DNA from: Stratiolaelaps scimitus
Lineage: Eukaryota; Arthropoda; Arachnida; Mesostigmata; Laelapidae
Reading direction: 5' to 3'
Length of the DNA stretch: 64,000 nt
Assembly (NCBI GenBank): GCA_019614645.1
Contig: JABWDB010000017.1
Coordinates: forward strand, 5,530,501 to 5,594,500
Part shown: one piece after another, positions 46,796-61,092 of the stretch
Layout of the letters: each line of letters starts with the position of its first letter
How positions within the stretch are numbered: the first letter of the stretch is position 1
Position numbers and translations under genes: made by a program
The notes under the pieces: model-generated
The model's input: the letters and a program-made list of their open reading frames with translations, nothing else
Database searches by the model: none
What the model was told of the DNA's origin: nothing

Positions 46796-49700
46796 AACGC
46801 TTACGAGGAAGACACCAATTGAGAATAAAAATACAATTCACATCACGATCTGCATACATGTTTTTTACGAGTCCCTTGTTAATTTTTCTCATTGTCCTCA
46901 GAAAACGGGTCTCTAACGGGAGCGCGTTCCAGAGTGTTCGTTGCCGGTAGGCAGGTACTCATGTCTACTAGATTCACTGGTGACAAGGGGTACTTCGGAC
47001 GAGGTAGGGCGGCGATCGGATCGGCTAGTGGTTGCGGTCATCGTAAAGGTGACCTCACGAGGAATAGGTCCTCTCACAGTCTTATATTGGCTATTTAAAG
47101 CCAACAGGTGATTTGACGCCATCAGAGCGCTTCGTGACAATAACAAATCAAGCAGTGCGACGTCAGCTGTCATGACTTTGTCGCAAACATATTATTCATG
47201 TGACATTTGTTATTTGATGATGTTTTGTTCCAACTTGTTATATGTATATAGACGGTCTATAAAACGATTGATTTCGATTTTTCGAATAATCGAAGGGCGC
47301 AGTGTTGAATCGGACTGCACCGCGGAAAGTATGTGAACAAGTGAGCTGCCCTATTGAAGACAGTGGTCGCGACGCTGCGTGTTACCGGTAGCAGCAGCAG
47401 CAGTAATCAGCAGCCGGCTGCCTTGACAAAAGACGACTTGTTCCTTCCAACACAGTTTAATGATTGCGTAACTTACATAGTATAGTTCGTATCTCGTTGA
47501 TTTGACCTAGATAGAATGTCCCTCACCCATATCTCTATAAATATGCAACCGCATACCTGTGGCCTCAATGCCCGATAACAATCGTCTTGTAAAACCTTGA
47601 ATATGACGTTTTGTGCAAACAAAAAGCCGCGACCAATGTTCGCTATGTCAATGCATGGTTCATTAATGTAACAGCGACTTGCTCCGCTCTATAGTTGAAC
47701 AACAGTAATTGATTAATATTTTCATATGAATACGTACATAACTGATGATCACATAATGATTATGTAGCTTCTATTCATATTTTATTTATGAGCTATACAG
47801 AGCAAAAACATAGACAACATTATAACCTCACTCATAATTCATTTGAAACGTTACAAACTGCACGTTAAGTTTGGTTGCCAATTCATTGGCTATAGCGGCC
47901 TGCTTAATGTCGCCCTTTACGAAATCTATCATTTATCCACACTCTATTGTGTGACTATATAACTAAATGCCTAGTACAAAAAATGCTGCCTCTTACCTGA
48001 ACTTGTTGTCACTGTTTGGCTCAAAGAACCGACAACGACGACCGGTGTAAAGCACCACCAAGCAGATCAGAGGTCGAAACAGGGAGTGTACCATAGATGA
48101 AAGTGGTGCATATTCCTTGTCGAATCGAAGCCACCTCGACACCTGAGGCTGTACGGGGGAGCCTGCTTCTCGTTTCGGACCACTATCCTCCTCAATCTGC
48201 ACTGACTTTAAGATGACGCCGACGTTCCATCTCGACTCTTGGATATGGCGGAGGCAAAAGGTAGGCTGAAAATTGGCTGGCACGTGGGTTTACCGTTCCA
48301 AAGTAGGTTATAACTAATCATTCAACAAACAAAAGTGGGTTTAAAATCGAAACAGGTGGGGCTTCAGCTATGTGCCTACTTTTCTTTCTTAACTTTGAAC
48401 CTATTTTTGTTCTCATTGTAGACCTACGTCTTACGCAACAGTACTGGATGTGCACCCCTTCCCCCTCCGTACGATCCGCGCTCTGTACAACCCATATCTT
48501 TTCGTATACTGACTGGGTGGTCTACCAACACATATTGGCAAGACTCGATAATTAATGACCTTTTCGTGGAATAGTAGACGGTTCCGTATACAGGAGTGCT
48601 CACTCTACTATATATATATATATACCTCGGTTAGATGTTCCTCTCTGCATCCCTTTGCGGGCTCTCTGGGGTCGGCAGCGTTCGGAAAATAAATAATCCT
48701 ACCACTACTACTACTAATGCATTCGGTTTCATCGGCATTCCACCCCCTTGGACATGGCGTGTGGTTAGAACACGGATATGAGTGGGAAACCTCGGGACAT
48801 GGCCTCGTTGGCTGCTGGGTCTGTTCTTGTACTGTAGTTTATTAACGACAATTTGTTCCGGAAATACATAATGACGAAGGTTTATGGTGTAACACAGATA
48901 TCACGTGAACTAAACCATTACTAAAACCATTCGAATATATATATATATTTATATATATACGTTAAGAAATTATTAAGACTCTGACAAGATGTCAAAGACT
49001 ATGCGCTAGACTATTGCCAATCAGTGACTTCTGGATGTACTATATGAACTCTATAGATATTCCGAAAAAGAAACAAAAATCTATTACAAAATGTCGCTCG
49101 AAGACTTTTTATATAAAAAAGTGAAATTCAGCATTTAATTATTCCACCCAGCTATTTGCATGCAGCCTAACTTTATATTTAGATCAGCCCTGCGTTCCCC
49201 GGACGAGACGTGCCAACTGCTTCTGTTTCGTTGATAAACGTATGCACGTTGTGTAGACGGTTATAAATAGGAAATCTTCGACATCACATAGCATGAATTG
49301 CTACAAGGGCCTAGTTAAAACTTAACAGTGTATGTGGGTACATATTTCACGTCATGCAGAGGTTGGCGCAACGAAGCTTCGCCATTAAGCATCATTCGTT
49401 AGGTTCGCTGCATTGAACTGTCTCGGAGGAGATGGAAGACTGGACAATTTGTTTTCTGGTTTCCGGGTCCACCGGTCTTCGTCTACGACAGCTTTGCGAG
49501 TGAGACAACTTAAACTTGAGCTAGAGTCCCAATGGACGGCATCGTTCTGTTGCTAGTACTCTAACTAGTCAGATGCCACGTACGGAAGGAGATATTATAT
49601 ATAATAATTTCGAAATATTTGCGTTCGCACCTACCTGTGCATGTCTTTTGACTTACATTTGAAGGACGTTCAAATAGCCGGTAACGGAACTCGTTGCTTG

Positions 49701-50166
49701 ATTTGACTGTTGTTGATCTTGGTCCGAGAGGACAAGTTGGGAACAGGTCATCCAGTGACCATTGCTAGCGTTTCAATCCAGGAGTTGTGGCTAAAATGTG
49801 TCTGCCCAGCTTGAGCTTCAAACGCACTGCTACAGCTTAAAACGTATCTATTTTTCAAACTACCTCGTGGACTCGACCTTGATTTATGGAAGTCATTGAC
49901 TAGCCTCTATTTAGAACTGTGAGACATGAAGAACTATGTGACAACCTTTAATTTGACGGTGTAACAGTACAGGTTCGTTATCACTAATCAGCAAAGTATA
50001 AAAAAGCAATTTTAACAACGTCTGAAAGTTTCATTTGCCATCATGTGCATGAAACCAGATGAGTGCATAACATAACAAAAACTCTAGGCATATAAGTTAT
50101 AAGGATTTGGAAGATTTAAGCAGCTATTATAACTCTTGATTTTAATCCCGAAGGCATTGCATCGCC
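46796..50166. other. Intergenic, gene-free
   Basis: AGC triplet repeats near 47,391-47,404; TA tracts at 48,609-48,624 and 48,934-48,958. Open frames stay under 100 codons and are unrecognised. Confidence 0.4.
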
Positions 50167-50243
50167 ATATACCTAGAAGGTTTTCGGGCTGACTCTCAGC
50201 CAACATTTACCATCCACGGTTCTGCTCTCAGCATATACCTAGA
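50167..50243 (-). mobile_element. 55-bp 3' SINE fragment with 11-bp target duplication
   Basis: ATATACCTAGA occurs exactly at 50167-50177 and 50233-50243. The 55 bases between contain TTTTCGGGCTGACTCTCAGC and CCATCCACGG, the minus-strand 3' end of the SINE family. Only the tail was inserted. Confidence 0.85.
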
Positions 50244-50512
50244 TACATCGAACTGTTGTATAAGTTAATAGAATAGAATCGTATATCGGACGAGGCATAC
50301 CGGCGCTGCGTGAGCACATCGATTATGATTAGGGTTAGTATTGATTACACATAACGACGTGTGACATATTTCTGAATAGATGTTTTCAGGAGGAGAGAGG
50401 CTTGCCAAGCTTTTAAGGGTATGTCAGACTCTTCTAAAAAAAACTGTACACCTTCCCCTTTTTTCGAGCTCGAATCATATTTTTCCTAACTCCAGTGCTA
50501 CACTTTTTCTCG

Positions 50513-50590
50513 GGCTGACCATTAGCCAACACTGAACGTCTACGGTATTGATCTTGCATTGCTTCGTAAGACGGACCCCTAAATGCAGGT
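50513..50590 (-). mobile_element. 3' SINE fragment
   Basis: Minus-strand copy of the SINE body: TCGGGCTGACCATTAGCC, then GAACGTCTACGGTA, then GCATTGCTTCGTAAGACGG and CCCCTAAATGCAGG. It reaches further toward the head than the 50.2- and 55.9-kb copies. No clear target duplication remains, so it is probably older. Confidence 0.75.
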
Positions 50591-53500
50591 GGACTCTACC
50601 TATTGCCATGTTGTTTGAAAAAAAAGCCATTCCCTGCGCTGAGACAAATCAAAATGGTCCCAATCTATGGGACCGGCTTCTTGTACCTTCTGTTTGCCGT
50701 CTTTGGAGAAACAAAATACATTAGGTACTACATTGCCTAGACGTGTTTTGCATATCGCCAAAACGCCCGAAACACATTAGAGTTGTCATCAGTAACACTT
50801 AGTCAACCAACGAAACGCCGCCGATCGGACTTAAGCACGCCACGAGGTCATCTAACAGTCAGGCAGAGTAAATCAATGTCAAATGCTGCCAAATCCATAT
50901 GCGCACTCGTTATGGTCGAAGCAGTCCAATCTCGAGCGAATGATGCCAGCTTGTGAGATCGACGGTGAAATTACTGGAACGGTCATCATCATTTATCATC
51001 TTGGGGGTATGCATTTATCACTTTGGGCAATACGAATGAATACGGAGTGAATAGCTGTACTACGCCTTCCGGCAAAGTGAGAGCGATTTCCGAGTCTTGG
51101 CCGTGTGTTTGTCGTTAATGTGGTCTAGTGGCAGATACGCGGTTTTTGTCGAAGTGCAAACATAGACTTCGCAGAGGTCGCTGGTATTGAGCTCCTATTC
51201 GTACTTCTGAAAAATGATAGAGCAATTTTCGGCACTTCACTAGTGTCCACATGAATTGTTTAATTGAATCGTTTGTAGTCAACTGCTAGGGAATATTGAG
51301 AAGCCATCATTCTCGTCCGAGTATGATCTGAGACTTACCGGATCCGCTCTCGCAACTAAATTGAGATTTACTCTTTTCGAGACCGCGACGATTCTCCTTG
51401 GAACAATAAACCTGCTCTCATCGTATATGGCATCGGTTATTTAACGGCATTTAACTAATGCGCGATTCACTTAAACAGGTTTAAAACATGTGATTCAACT
51501 AGGGAATGACTAGAACGACTAATTTTTTCAAGGACGCTTGTATTGCTCTAATTCTAACGGATTTTTGTTAATTAAGAAACGTACGTTCGTCAGAGCACCC
51601 ACAGGCTAATGCCTCCACGCACCAAAAGGCCAAAGAAAACGTGAAAGGGTTGTAGTCGTCGAGTCTATCGCTCAAATACATTCACTATGAACGCCTGTCC
51701 GCTAGTACACCTCGGCCCATTTGTCCTTTCTCACCACGTACCGCGCTGTCCGACATACTCACAGCAAGCAGCTATCAGGCTACACTGTAATACCACGCAT
51801 ATATATATATATCTGATTCATCTAATCGGGCCGTTACGCATATCTGGCGCGGCTATTTGTCGCACTCTGCGCTCCACGAAATTCCCTAGTTGCCATTGGC
51901 AAGACTCTCACCAATGCTCCATGCTTCGAGAGGGACGTGTTTGTTTGTTGCTTCGTCGCCCAAGCCACCAGCCGAATGGCACAACGATCTACGGATGGCT
52001 ATGCCACGCATAAATATGTGCGAATATGCCCTTAACACAGCAGATCTGGCCGCAGATTTCTCCGTCTGTCTACTGTCTACCGAGCGCGAATGAGGGCAGA
52101 TTAGAGACAGATGCATATTCATGCAACGCGTCGACGGCCCTCCTCGTCTGGCCACTGTCAGCCTTTAGTCGCTAAGGGCGAGCCTTGCAGACAGATAGAC
52201 GGCTGCTACAAATTACGCTAGATAACAATCACGGTACACACAGTGCGCGCGTACATGGGACGTGGCTCAGTTTGGAGTTTAGCCTGAGCCGGCACAATAC
52301 TGACGTCGTAATGCCGCTCAGTAATGCTCAGACGATGAAAGCGACGGCTGCACAAATTCATTTGCTCGCCAAAGCAACGCGAGCAGTACTTAGCTATACA
52401 ATCATCGCTGTTATCTAATGTCGTTGTTATCCTCTGGATGTGCAGCGTGTGGGCACCTTCCGCACGAAGCTGAGTGATTTCGACGACTGTCTGCTATCTT
52501 GTTACTTTCGACACCAAACGATATGAGACTCACTAAACGGGACAGGATTAGGTTGGCCGATTTGTCTTGATCAATGCGAGCTAGCTAGCCCACAGCCCTG
52601 AACATGATGAAAAATGACTGTAATAGAGAGAAAAAACATTTCACCATTGTTGTAGGACAGTGATGTTTCAATGCTTGCTAAGCAGGAACTATGAAGCCAG
52701 ACCTGATCATCGACATTACATATTCTACCACTACGCATCATTACCAAATGGTGAAATTTCATTCGACCCATCTCGTTAAGATACCACGACAACAGCGTAG
52801 CACAATGGAGGGCACAATATCTAGTTGTGTTAATATGTCCGTCAAAAGGTCCACATCCGTATAGAGACGTAGTATGCAATCAACCGACCAGGTAGCGGTT
52901 GCTCGTCTCGTGTATCTGAATGGTCTCCATAGATACACGTGAATTGGTTCGAACTGCGAAGGTTCATGATTACGTTCTAGTCAGTAAGCGCTCAGCCGAA
53001 CGCTGAAACGAGGCACACTAGACGACACGACCGAGTCGTCTGTGTTCGGAGAAGTTCCGAAGTTAAATAACAATGGCACCTGTATGCCGGAAGCTTGCTA
53101 TGGCATACACCTCGAGCGCCGGCGCATCGTGTGAGGACAATACGCCCATTACCAGCTGACAGTCATCATCATCGTTTCGACAAAAGAGGATTATTTAGAT
53201 AGCCCGACGATGTCGCCGCCCGATGATATTACGGTGCTTCGGGGGATGTTTGAGGGGAAATAGGGCTATCGCGGCGGAAGTGTCGGATGGCGACCCTCCG
53301 ACATACCCGTTATCCGATACACCTCCAAGTATCAACTTGTGTCAATTGTCAATCGAAGTGGAAGCAGCGCTATTGTTTCGGAATAGGCGTGCACTCTTGA
53401 CCCATTGTTCTGAGACAGTTCTGGAACTGGTGGGGGGCGGCGGGGGTTAAGCCAGGCGACACGGGAGACCTCGGATCGAACAATTACCTGTCAAATGAAC

Positions 53501-55902
53501 GAATGCCCAAAGCCAACTTTTCTGTGCTGGCCCGGGAAAGGAGAGCACAAGCGAAAGATGAATCCGTAGAGGCCACATAGGAAGCACATGCTGCTCGTAG
53601 CGGTGCTGCTCTTGCTGCTGTCGCCTGTGCCGTTGTGCTAGTTGTTGCCATAGCATGCCGTTGCGGTGGCTGCCTCTATTTGGGCCAAATTCAGGACTAA
53701 ATGTGTCAGAATCACTTTTCGCCAGCGGACCAACAATACCGGGACAATAATGAGAGAAAGGGAAGATGAGTACAAGAGAGCACAGTGAGAAATTCAATTT
53801 GATGGCAAATGTTGACAAGCTGTACTTTGCGTCCGAAGCTGATTTCCGGTTTGTTATATTTTTATTGTCCGGCCCGAGCGTGGGCGGCAGGGAGAAGGGG
53901 ACGAGAGAATCTGATTTTGCCGCAATCCTCAATCCGAGGCGGCTCGGCTGTCAACAGTTTCGGACAAATTAAATTCTGACATTGTCACACCACTCCCCAC
54001 TTGTGTCAATATGTCCCGTTATTTTTAAGCATCGCACTGTTTTCTTGCTATATCACACATACGCTTTTCTGCTTAATTTCTAGTGACAGTAACGAAATCT
54101 GAGAGACAGACCAGCAGTTTCGTATCACCACTCTGAACGAAGTTATCCACCTGGTGATCAATAAAATCAAGGGCGTACAAGTGGAGGAGAATGGTTACCT
54201 GACGAGGTGCGTCGCTCTTGGGACCGCTTTACCTAACCTCGTATAGTGTGAAAAGATCCATCGGTCCTCGTGTGCTAATAGTTGAAGCGGCATGAGTGCA
54301 GAGTTCTCGTGAGCACAAGCTGATTAACCAATTGTGAAAAAAAAAATATATATATAGATATATATACTTCAGTAAAAATATAAAAAGATAAATCAAGCAG
54401 AGCAATTCACTCAGTCGGTCGGCTTATATATATATATTTGCTGTAACTAGAAAACAATCCTACAACTGAGCACAACTACGACACAACTACATTTAAGGTA
54501 CTTATACACAGTCACACTGTTTTTTTTTGAGAATTTAGCATACATTTTCTCATTTTTTAAATGAGTCAAATAATCCGATGACAATATAGACCGTATCTTC
54601 TAGAGCAGGTTAGTTTGCCACTCTCTGTTGCCACATCAACGCGCAACAGCATTGTCATAGTCGGTATACAGAACGGCAATTTCTGTGTAGCCAGTAAGGC
54701 AAAGGTAAATGTAAAGGTTTTATTGGTTTATTAAAGGAGCTGCAATTTTACAATGCTTAAGCTCTCTTATATATCAGTAGATTTGATCGTTTCGGTTTTG
54801 TCGTAAAGCGGCGTATTTACCGTCAATTTCTTATGCAGCTATTTACATTATGGCGAAATATGACTCTCATGACTGTCGAAATTTCAGCTGGCTCACGCCG
54901 AGGAACCGGCAACAAGTTCAAATACGCCTTGACCACTATTTTCAAAATTGCCAAAATGGTTCGACAGTTCGTGTACGCTCTGAGCATGCTGCACGGCTGT
55001 GTCCAGTCTAATGGCTAAACATCACGTCTTTCCAGCATGGCGGTTTTTTCTCTGCACATTGCGGGACCTGTTGGAATGGCCAGTGGCGAATTGCGGATAC
55101 GCAGCAACGCGTTTCGTCCTGCTTACCATTAACCTATCCAGAGAGCAGCCACTCGTGTCTGTATCAAATAGATGCGGTCTTTATGATCACTTCGGCACGT
55201 GTCCGTATCGCGTGAGCTATTGTGAATACATTGGGGCAGCAACGTGATCAGAAGTCTTCATACAGAAAACACACACACACACATGCGGGCGTTGGTTTTT
55301 TTAGCTTAGCATGCATATGCAATTTACGTGAGGAGGATTAGGACGAGGGGTTAACAATAGACTCGTAACTTCCCCTGTCATATACTGTTATGGGCATCTA
55401 TAGTGTCTTACGTAGTTAGAAGAAAGACAATCGATACTCAATCTAAATCGGGTGTGGTTGTTGTACGCACGAGGATATACATGGGGCTTGCTAACGCCTA
55501 GAAATAGACATAAGATGTGCCTAGAAAAACACAGCAGTGAGACTGTACGGAACTGTATATTTTTTTTCACAAGATACCACACGAAATGGCACTACACGAA
55601 TTATATCTACTATATCCGCTATACTATTATATTAGAATTCGATATATAATTGTTGTTCTGGTGAAAGGGCCAATTTTTTCCGGTATTTTTCGATCCGATG
55701 CTTGTGTGCGCTGATTGAATTTCATCCTGGAGGCAAAACAGGATTACTGTATAACTCCGTGTTCAACAGCCGAGCCGATTAACAAACAACAAGTTAAGCG
55801 CATAAGAAATTAAGGATTCTACTGTTGTTTGATTGTTCACTTAACATTTTCTCATGCTATATATAATAGTAACAACATCCGACATCCGCGTCAAATTGAA
55901 CA
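50591..55902. other. Intergenic, gene-free
   Basis: 53,200-53,930 is somewhat GC-rich, with a 161-codon minus frame (53,447-53,932) of no recognised family. TA tracts lie near 54,347-54,366 and 54,427-54,441. A minus-strand frame at 52,571-52,879 contains a good acceptor-like tract but no recognisable product. Confidence 0.35.
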
Positions 55903-55993
55903 TAACCTAGGTTTTCGGGCTGACTCTCAGCCAACATTTAACGTCCACGGTACTGCTCTTAGCATTGCTTCGTGAGACGGACCCCTAACCTAG
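55903..55993 (-). mobile_element. 75-bp 3' SINE fragment with 8-bp target duplication
   Basis: TAACCTAG flanks the insertion at 55903-55910 and 55986-55993. The 75 bases between run from GTTTTCGGGCTGACTCTCAG through AACGTCCACGGTACTG to TTCGTGAGACGGACCCC, the minus strand of the SINE 3' half. The head is absent. Confidence 0.85.
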
Positions 55994-58900
55994 TTGTACC
56001 TAAACGGACCTATTTTATTGTTCTTCGGTGTGGCTCGCTCACATGGCAAGGAACTACGGGGACCACTACGAAGAGTTACTGCACTTGAGGAAGTTCACAG
56101 CCAATGTTTGAGGAGACTGTTTAAAAGCTTGTAATTTTTCTCGCCACACCATTAATATTCCATACACTTCCGAGTTACACCTCTTTATAGATGGGAAAGC
56201 TTATAAGAACACGCGTGCCACCATTCTACCGTCTAAATTGGTTTGCCGAAAAAATCCACGTGCAACACACCCGCAGCGTCGGTCTTGCGTGATCGGGTCC
56301 TGGCTCATCTGGGGTGACTCTGCGAGACACTATCTGTAGTGAGCGAACAACAATGGGATGAAGAGGTTTTTATCGCTGCTATATTGGACAGGTAACGTTT
56401 TCTTGCTAAGAGCATATCGACTTTAATTAGCGCTTCTACCGCTCATGGAGTTCTGATTAATAATTTCTAATTGTGCAAATCGTTTTTGTCTAGTTTGCTG
56501 TCAATGGTTTTCCAAGCACGTGTCTATCTCTCGCATTGCTCATGAGTGGCAGTGAGTGTCCCCTGTAGAGAACAAACTACCACAACTGCGTGCGGTCACT
56601 TTCGTATGCGAGTGCTGGTATTGGTTTCCCTCGACTCGAGTCTTGATATCAAAATATGAGATGATGTTCTAAGCTTTGTGTAGATTCGTCTACCTGATAG
56701 TCTCAAATCTGTTTGCGAGCCATAACAACCAGCCGCGGCACCAGAAAAGGAAGAATCTGGTCAAATTCGGGATATAAAATTACACATCCAATTCAAATGT
56801 GTAATGCGTGGTGACACTGTAAGCTCTAAATTCACCGTATAATTATCCAGTTGGCATACAAAACGTAACAAATTCTAACTGAATGTAGCAGTTTCCTTCA
56901 ATCTATAGTTATTCCGATAAACACAGCAGATAACCTAATCGTTCTGACCGTAACTATTCTGGCACGATGTGACTTGTCGAGAATAACGCTTCCTCCAAGG
57001 AAGCTTTTCCCATTAGGGTAGTTCTATCCATCGCGAGGCTTTCTTGTGCAACTGATGCAACCTGTACTATGTGGTTTTTACGTGGAGGCCCCTTCGCCGT
57101 TTCATGGTTCATAAAGTGGTCCACGTTGTATTATTGACATTAGGATCACATGAAAACGCGAGGAGTTCACATCACAGCCCGACATCGCAGCTCATCACAA
57201 CATCCCAGCTTTTCTTGGGAGTGAATAGAAGAGAAATTGCTTTCGGGGTCCGAGAACCGCGGTGGGTAACAAGAGGGTCAGTGATTGTGCCTCTCTGCTG
57301 ATAGATTATCCAGACCGCTGATGAGCGAAATCTAAATAGGGCCTTTCTCTTATCTAAACAGAACTCATCTTATTTTGTTCTCAACTACAAATCGTTAACC
57401 ACTGTCTACTGTCCGTTATATTTGTTGTCGGGCGCATGCTTCATGTATTTTAATAATTCGCGCATTCGCGTTCATCTCTAGGGAGTCATTCTCATGGCCA
57501 GGCCTCTTCCCCGTTCTCGACGTGGGCGAAACCATTGTTACTCTGCACGAACGCCCTTGGCAATACGTTGGCGGATCAAAAACGGACACGTCAACGTCAG
57601 CGTGTCGAATGTCCGCCCTCGTCTCAGCAGCGTTTTAAGTCACCTTTTTACGCAGAGCCTCAGATGTATGATAATTACGTTCCGCTGAATATTTTTCGTT
57701 GGCTTATTGTTGGAAAAACGGCCAACAATTGTGCACGGAAAATACGTGTAAACAACATTTGGATATATTAGTGAGTATACCCATGAGCCGGAGGCTCGGT
57801 GGGGCCAAAGTCGACTAGAGAAGTTCTTTGTGGAGAGTTTAATGCTGGCATAAACAACAGCCATTTACAAAAAAATGCTAACCACACCATTTGTATGGAA
57901 GAATAAGATAGAGATTAGAACATTTCTATAATATACCAAAAGAGACTACATAATATTTTGTGAGACTAGTGACGAGAACATGGGCCACTAACTACAGCTG
58001 CAACGATGAGACCAGGTTCGCAGGTGTTGGGAAAAAAAGTAACATGAAAAGCGTGTTGATTTCCTCCATTTTCTTCTTAAAGACCTAATTGGATATTCGA
58101 TGGAAAAATCGATAGAAGTAAAAGTATAACATACTAGTGAGATTATTGGAATGAGCTTAATAATTGAGATCATCGTTTGATAGTCCCGCGTCCCTTCTTT
58201 AATTCAAATGTGTCGAGGAACTATTTAGGATGGGATGTTAGCGGCTGTTCAGAATGCGCGTTATGGTCATGACAACGTTTGTTCATTGTTGTAGATCGAG
58301 ACAAAGCAACGACTGTTGCTCTCACCAGCAAGCGGTAATAGCCGTGTATTCATTCACCTGTACGGGGATAGTGTGCAGCTTGAGGCTATCTTCCCTTCAA
58401 GTGCCCTAGCTAGACGACTATTGTCTCGCGGTTGGAGGTGCCACTGTCGCCGAAAAGAAGAATCCTCATACGCGATGTAACACTGTCTAACTCATATGAG
58501 TCTCTATCCCTCACTCAATTGGTGCCTCAAATGACCGTCTCAACTATCGCTGATTGGAAGCAATCGAATATGCTTATAGGTAAGTACGAATCGAGTTTTT
58601 CTCAATCAAATCGATGAGGAACGAACTTCATAAACTCAAAATTCGATTCCTATTATACATGAGCTGCAGTGTTTTGATCATTGGTACATGCCCACCCAAG
58701 CTCAAGTCCACGTGAAACAGAATAACGCTGCTCTGCATGAAGAGGAAACACTAGAACCTACTCGAGACAGCAAGAGTTACACTAGTTGTCGTAACGACGT
58801 GTGTACTGGAACAGCAAATGGGAGCCCTCCCACCTGAATGGACAAGTACGCAAAATTCGAGACTCTGAGTTTCCGACACCACGTACAACCTGTATGCACG

Positions 58901-61058
58901 GTTGAAAGAACAACCTTGTTGGATGACCTCCCTTGCTTGACGTAGTCTACGCAGTCGCACATCCAACCCTAATAGCCTCTTTCACACTTCGGTCACAGGT
59001 GTATGTTCTCCCACCGAGAAGGCATCTAGGCTGTCAGCGCATCGTCGTCGGGTTTCGCCCGCACCATTAAGACGCAGCGTGGAGAAGTAGGACGAACTGG
59101 AGATACCTGAAAGAAATCACCTGACTAACGATGCTGTCGCCGCCTTCGGCCGCCTTCTTCGCTGTCAAACATCGCCGTGCCCCTTTGCTCCGCTCGTCAC
59201 GGCGCGCCACACTTCTACTAGTTCATGGAGGGAAACGGAATTTCTAATGAAGATGGGTGAGAAAACATTCATTCTAACGATTGGATAGGTTTATGCCGTC
59301 ATATGTTGTCACTGATAGCTAGCATGGCACAAATAGTAGGCAGAGATGGTGATGGTGCTGCCGCCGTCGCCTTCCACTTGAAAAATACCCCCCTTAACCT
59401 CTACGTGCTCTCCTCTCCTAGGCGTCGGCAACACAGATCGCCTCTGCAGGACTGCAAATTTGTATCAGACGGACACCGGTTATATTGCCGGCTGTATTAG
59501 CTCCCTTGAAAATACGTACCAGTGATTAAAAGGATTTGGGAGTACGATACCGCCGGCATCGTGTAGCGCTGCTGGGCCTCCGATATTCAACTGGCACTAT
59601 TCAATTGATAAATATCCTGCTATCCTCTCGCTATGAGGCAGAGGGCGGATTGTGGTCTTCGTCGGTCAGGTCGTTCAGGCGTTCTCGATTAATCTGGGAC
59701 TATGTGAAGGATGTAAATTCTTCCAACCCAACGAACCGACCGAACGGCTAGCTGGTCAGCCAACCAGCGAAATGCAAACGCCGTGGGTTTTGCTTTCATG
59801 CGCTACGTGTTTCGGACTCAATTATTTTCTTTGGAACAAGGCCCCGCTCGTGCCGGCCTACATCCTATTCCTCTTCTTCTTCGTCCGAAACAATACAAGT
59901 GGTTATCGATACGATAGATTACTCTCGTGTATCTGTGTTGCCTGCATGCATCACACCAATCTTCCGATGTACAACGTACGCTGGTGGTAGTCATTCTCTG
60001 AGCGGTCCCCTGCACGCAACTCAATGGCCACTCAGCAGAACTCCATTCGCACGAACGGCAATCCGACGGCATTCATAAGATAGCGAGTCTCGAGAATGGG
60101 AGCAGCCTTCGTGCTGGTATTGACCCTGGGCATGGCGTCCTGGCCGTTGTGTCCCGGACACTGCCGGTTAGACTACACTAGACTGAAGCTCGAACATTGA
60201 TGAGTCTCGGAGTTATCACGAGAATGCCTTAAGGCGAAGCAACATTTCATTACGTAAACATGAGATTCGGCTGGGTGGAATAGCCAGCCGAGGGTTGGCG
60301 ATAGGTGGAGGGGGTTGGGCGGGCTGCTGCCGCTCCTGCTGTCGAGAGCTCGCGATAGACGATACTAGATGGAGTGAACGAGGCAGCGCCGACGACTAGA
60401 ACGAAGTAACGATCGGCAGTTGAGCACACTGGTGAATATCGCCCTGGTAAGCAAGGCAAGCAAGCACTCCAGAAATAGGAAGTGGACAGAAACCCTCGGG
60501 AGTCTTCACAAACCATCGAGTCTCCGTTGATCTGCAGCGCTTGACTTTAGTGTCGCGCTGCTTGGAGCGGTGCAGCCGCTTGAGATGACTCGAGCTCGAT
60601 TTGAGTTTTGTCGACAAAAAGTTTGCGACCGCTTTTTTTCTGCTTGTTTTTAGATGCGGCTAATCGATTATGGAAATCGTTATTCGGGGGGAGGATGAAG
60701 TGTCAGAGCTTTTTCGGTCCCAGGCCCTAAAACGTTTAGATTCGTCAATAATTGAAGACCTTTTACAGTTACGATAGAAAATCTTTCACCCGACCTAATG
60801 CGACAATCAAAGTTAAAGTTTACCCTGAACTTTATCAGGCTTCCGGCACAGCCTTAGGTTCGGAAGGAGATAGGTCAAGCTAGCCTTTCGGGAAAATGAG
60901 TAAAGCCCGGCCCAGTTCAACATTCTCTGAGCTCATTTTCTCCACGCAGTAGACAAGAATGATTAAATCAAAATATTTAGCTATACACTAGTCTAGCACA
61001 AACATTCAGACTTCAATTATCTCTATTGACATTCTGTGCTACATAAACATAGCGAGAC
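55994..61058. other. Intergenic, with GC-rich patches
   Basis: 59,000-59,480 and 60,290-60,600 are GC-richer with triplet-like local repeats; 59,652-59,990 holds a 112-codon plus frame with hydrophobic stretches but no recognised family. No firm gene, RNA or mobile element. Confidence 0.35.
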
Positions 61059-61092
61059 CTAGCTCAAGCTCACCGGACCGAGCTTGAGCTAG
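61059..61092. repeat. Perfect 13-bp inverted repeat
   Basis: CTAGCTCAAGCTC and GAGCTTGAGCTAG flank an 8-base spacer (ACCGGACC). Confidence 0.9.

Noticed and set aside
52571..52879. Minus-strand frame with a faint resemblance to IR N-terminal sequence
   Set aside because: The best-looking part overlaps a polypyrimidine acceptor (TTTCTCTCTATTACAG), so it would be intronic; no membrane segments follow on that strand.
53025..53120. Resemblance to 5S rRNA (TTCCGAAGTTAA)
   Set aside because: Only about ten bases match the conserved 5S segment; the flanking helices and the rest of 5S are absent.
59652..59990. 112-codon plus frame with hydrophobic stretches
   Set aside because: Opens at GTG, has no splice support or recognised family, and lies in a patch with many competing frames.
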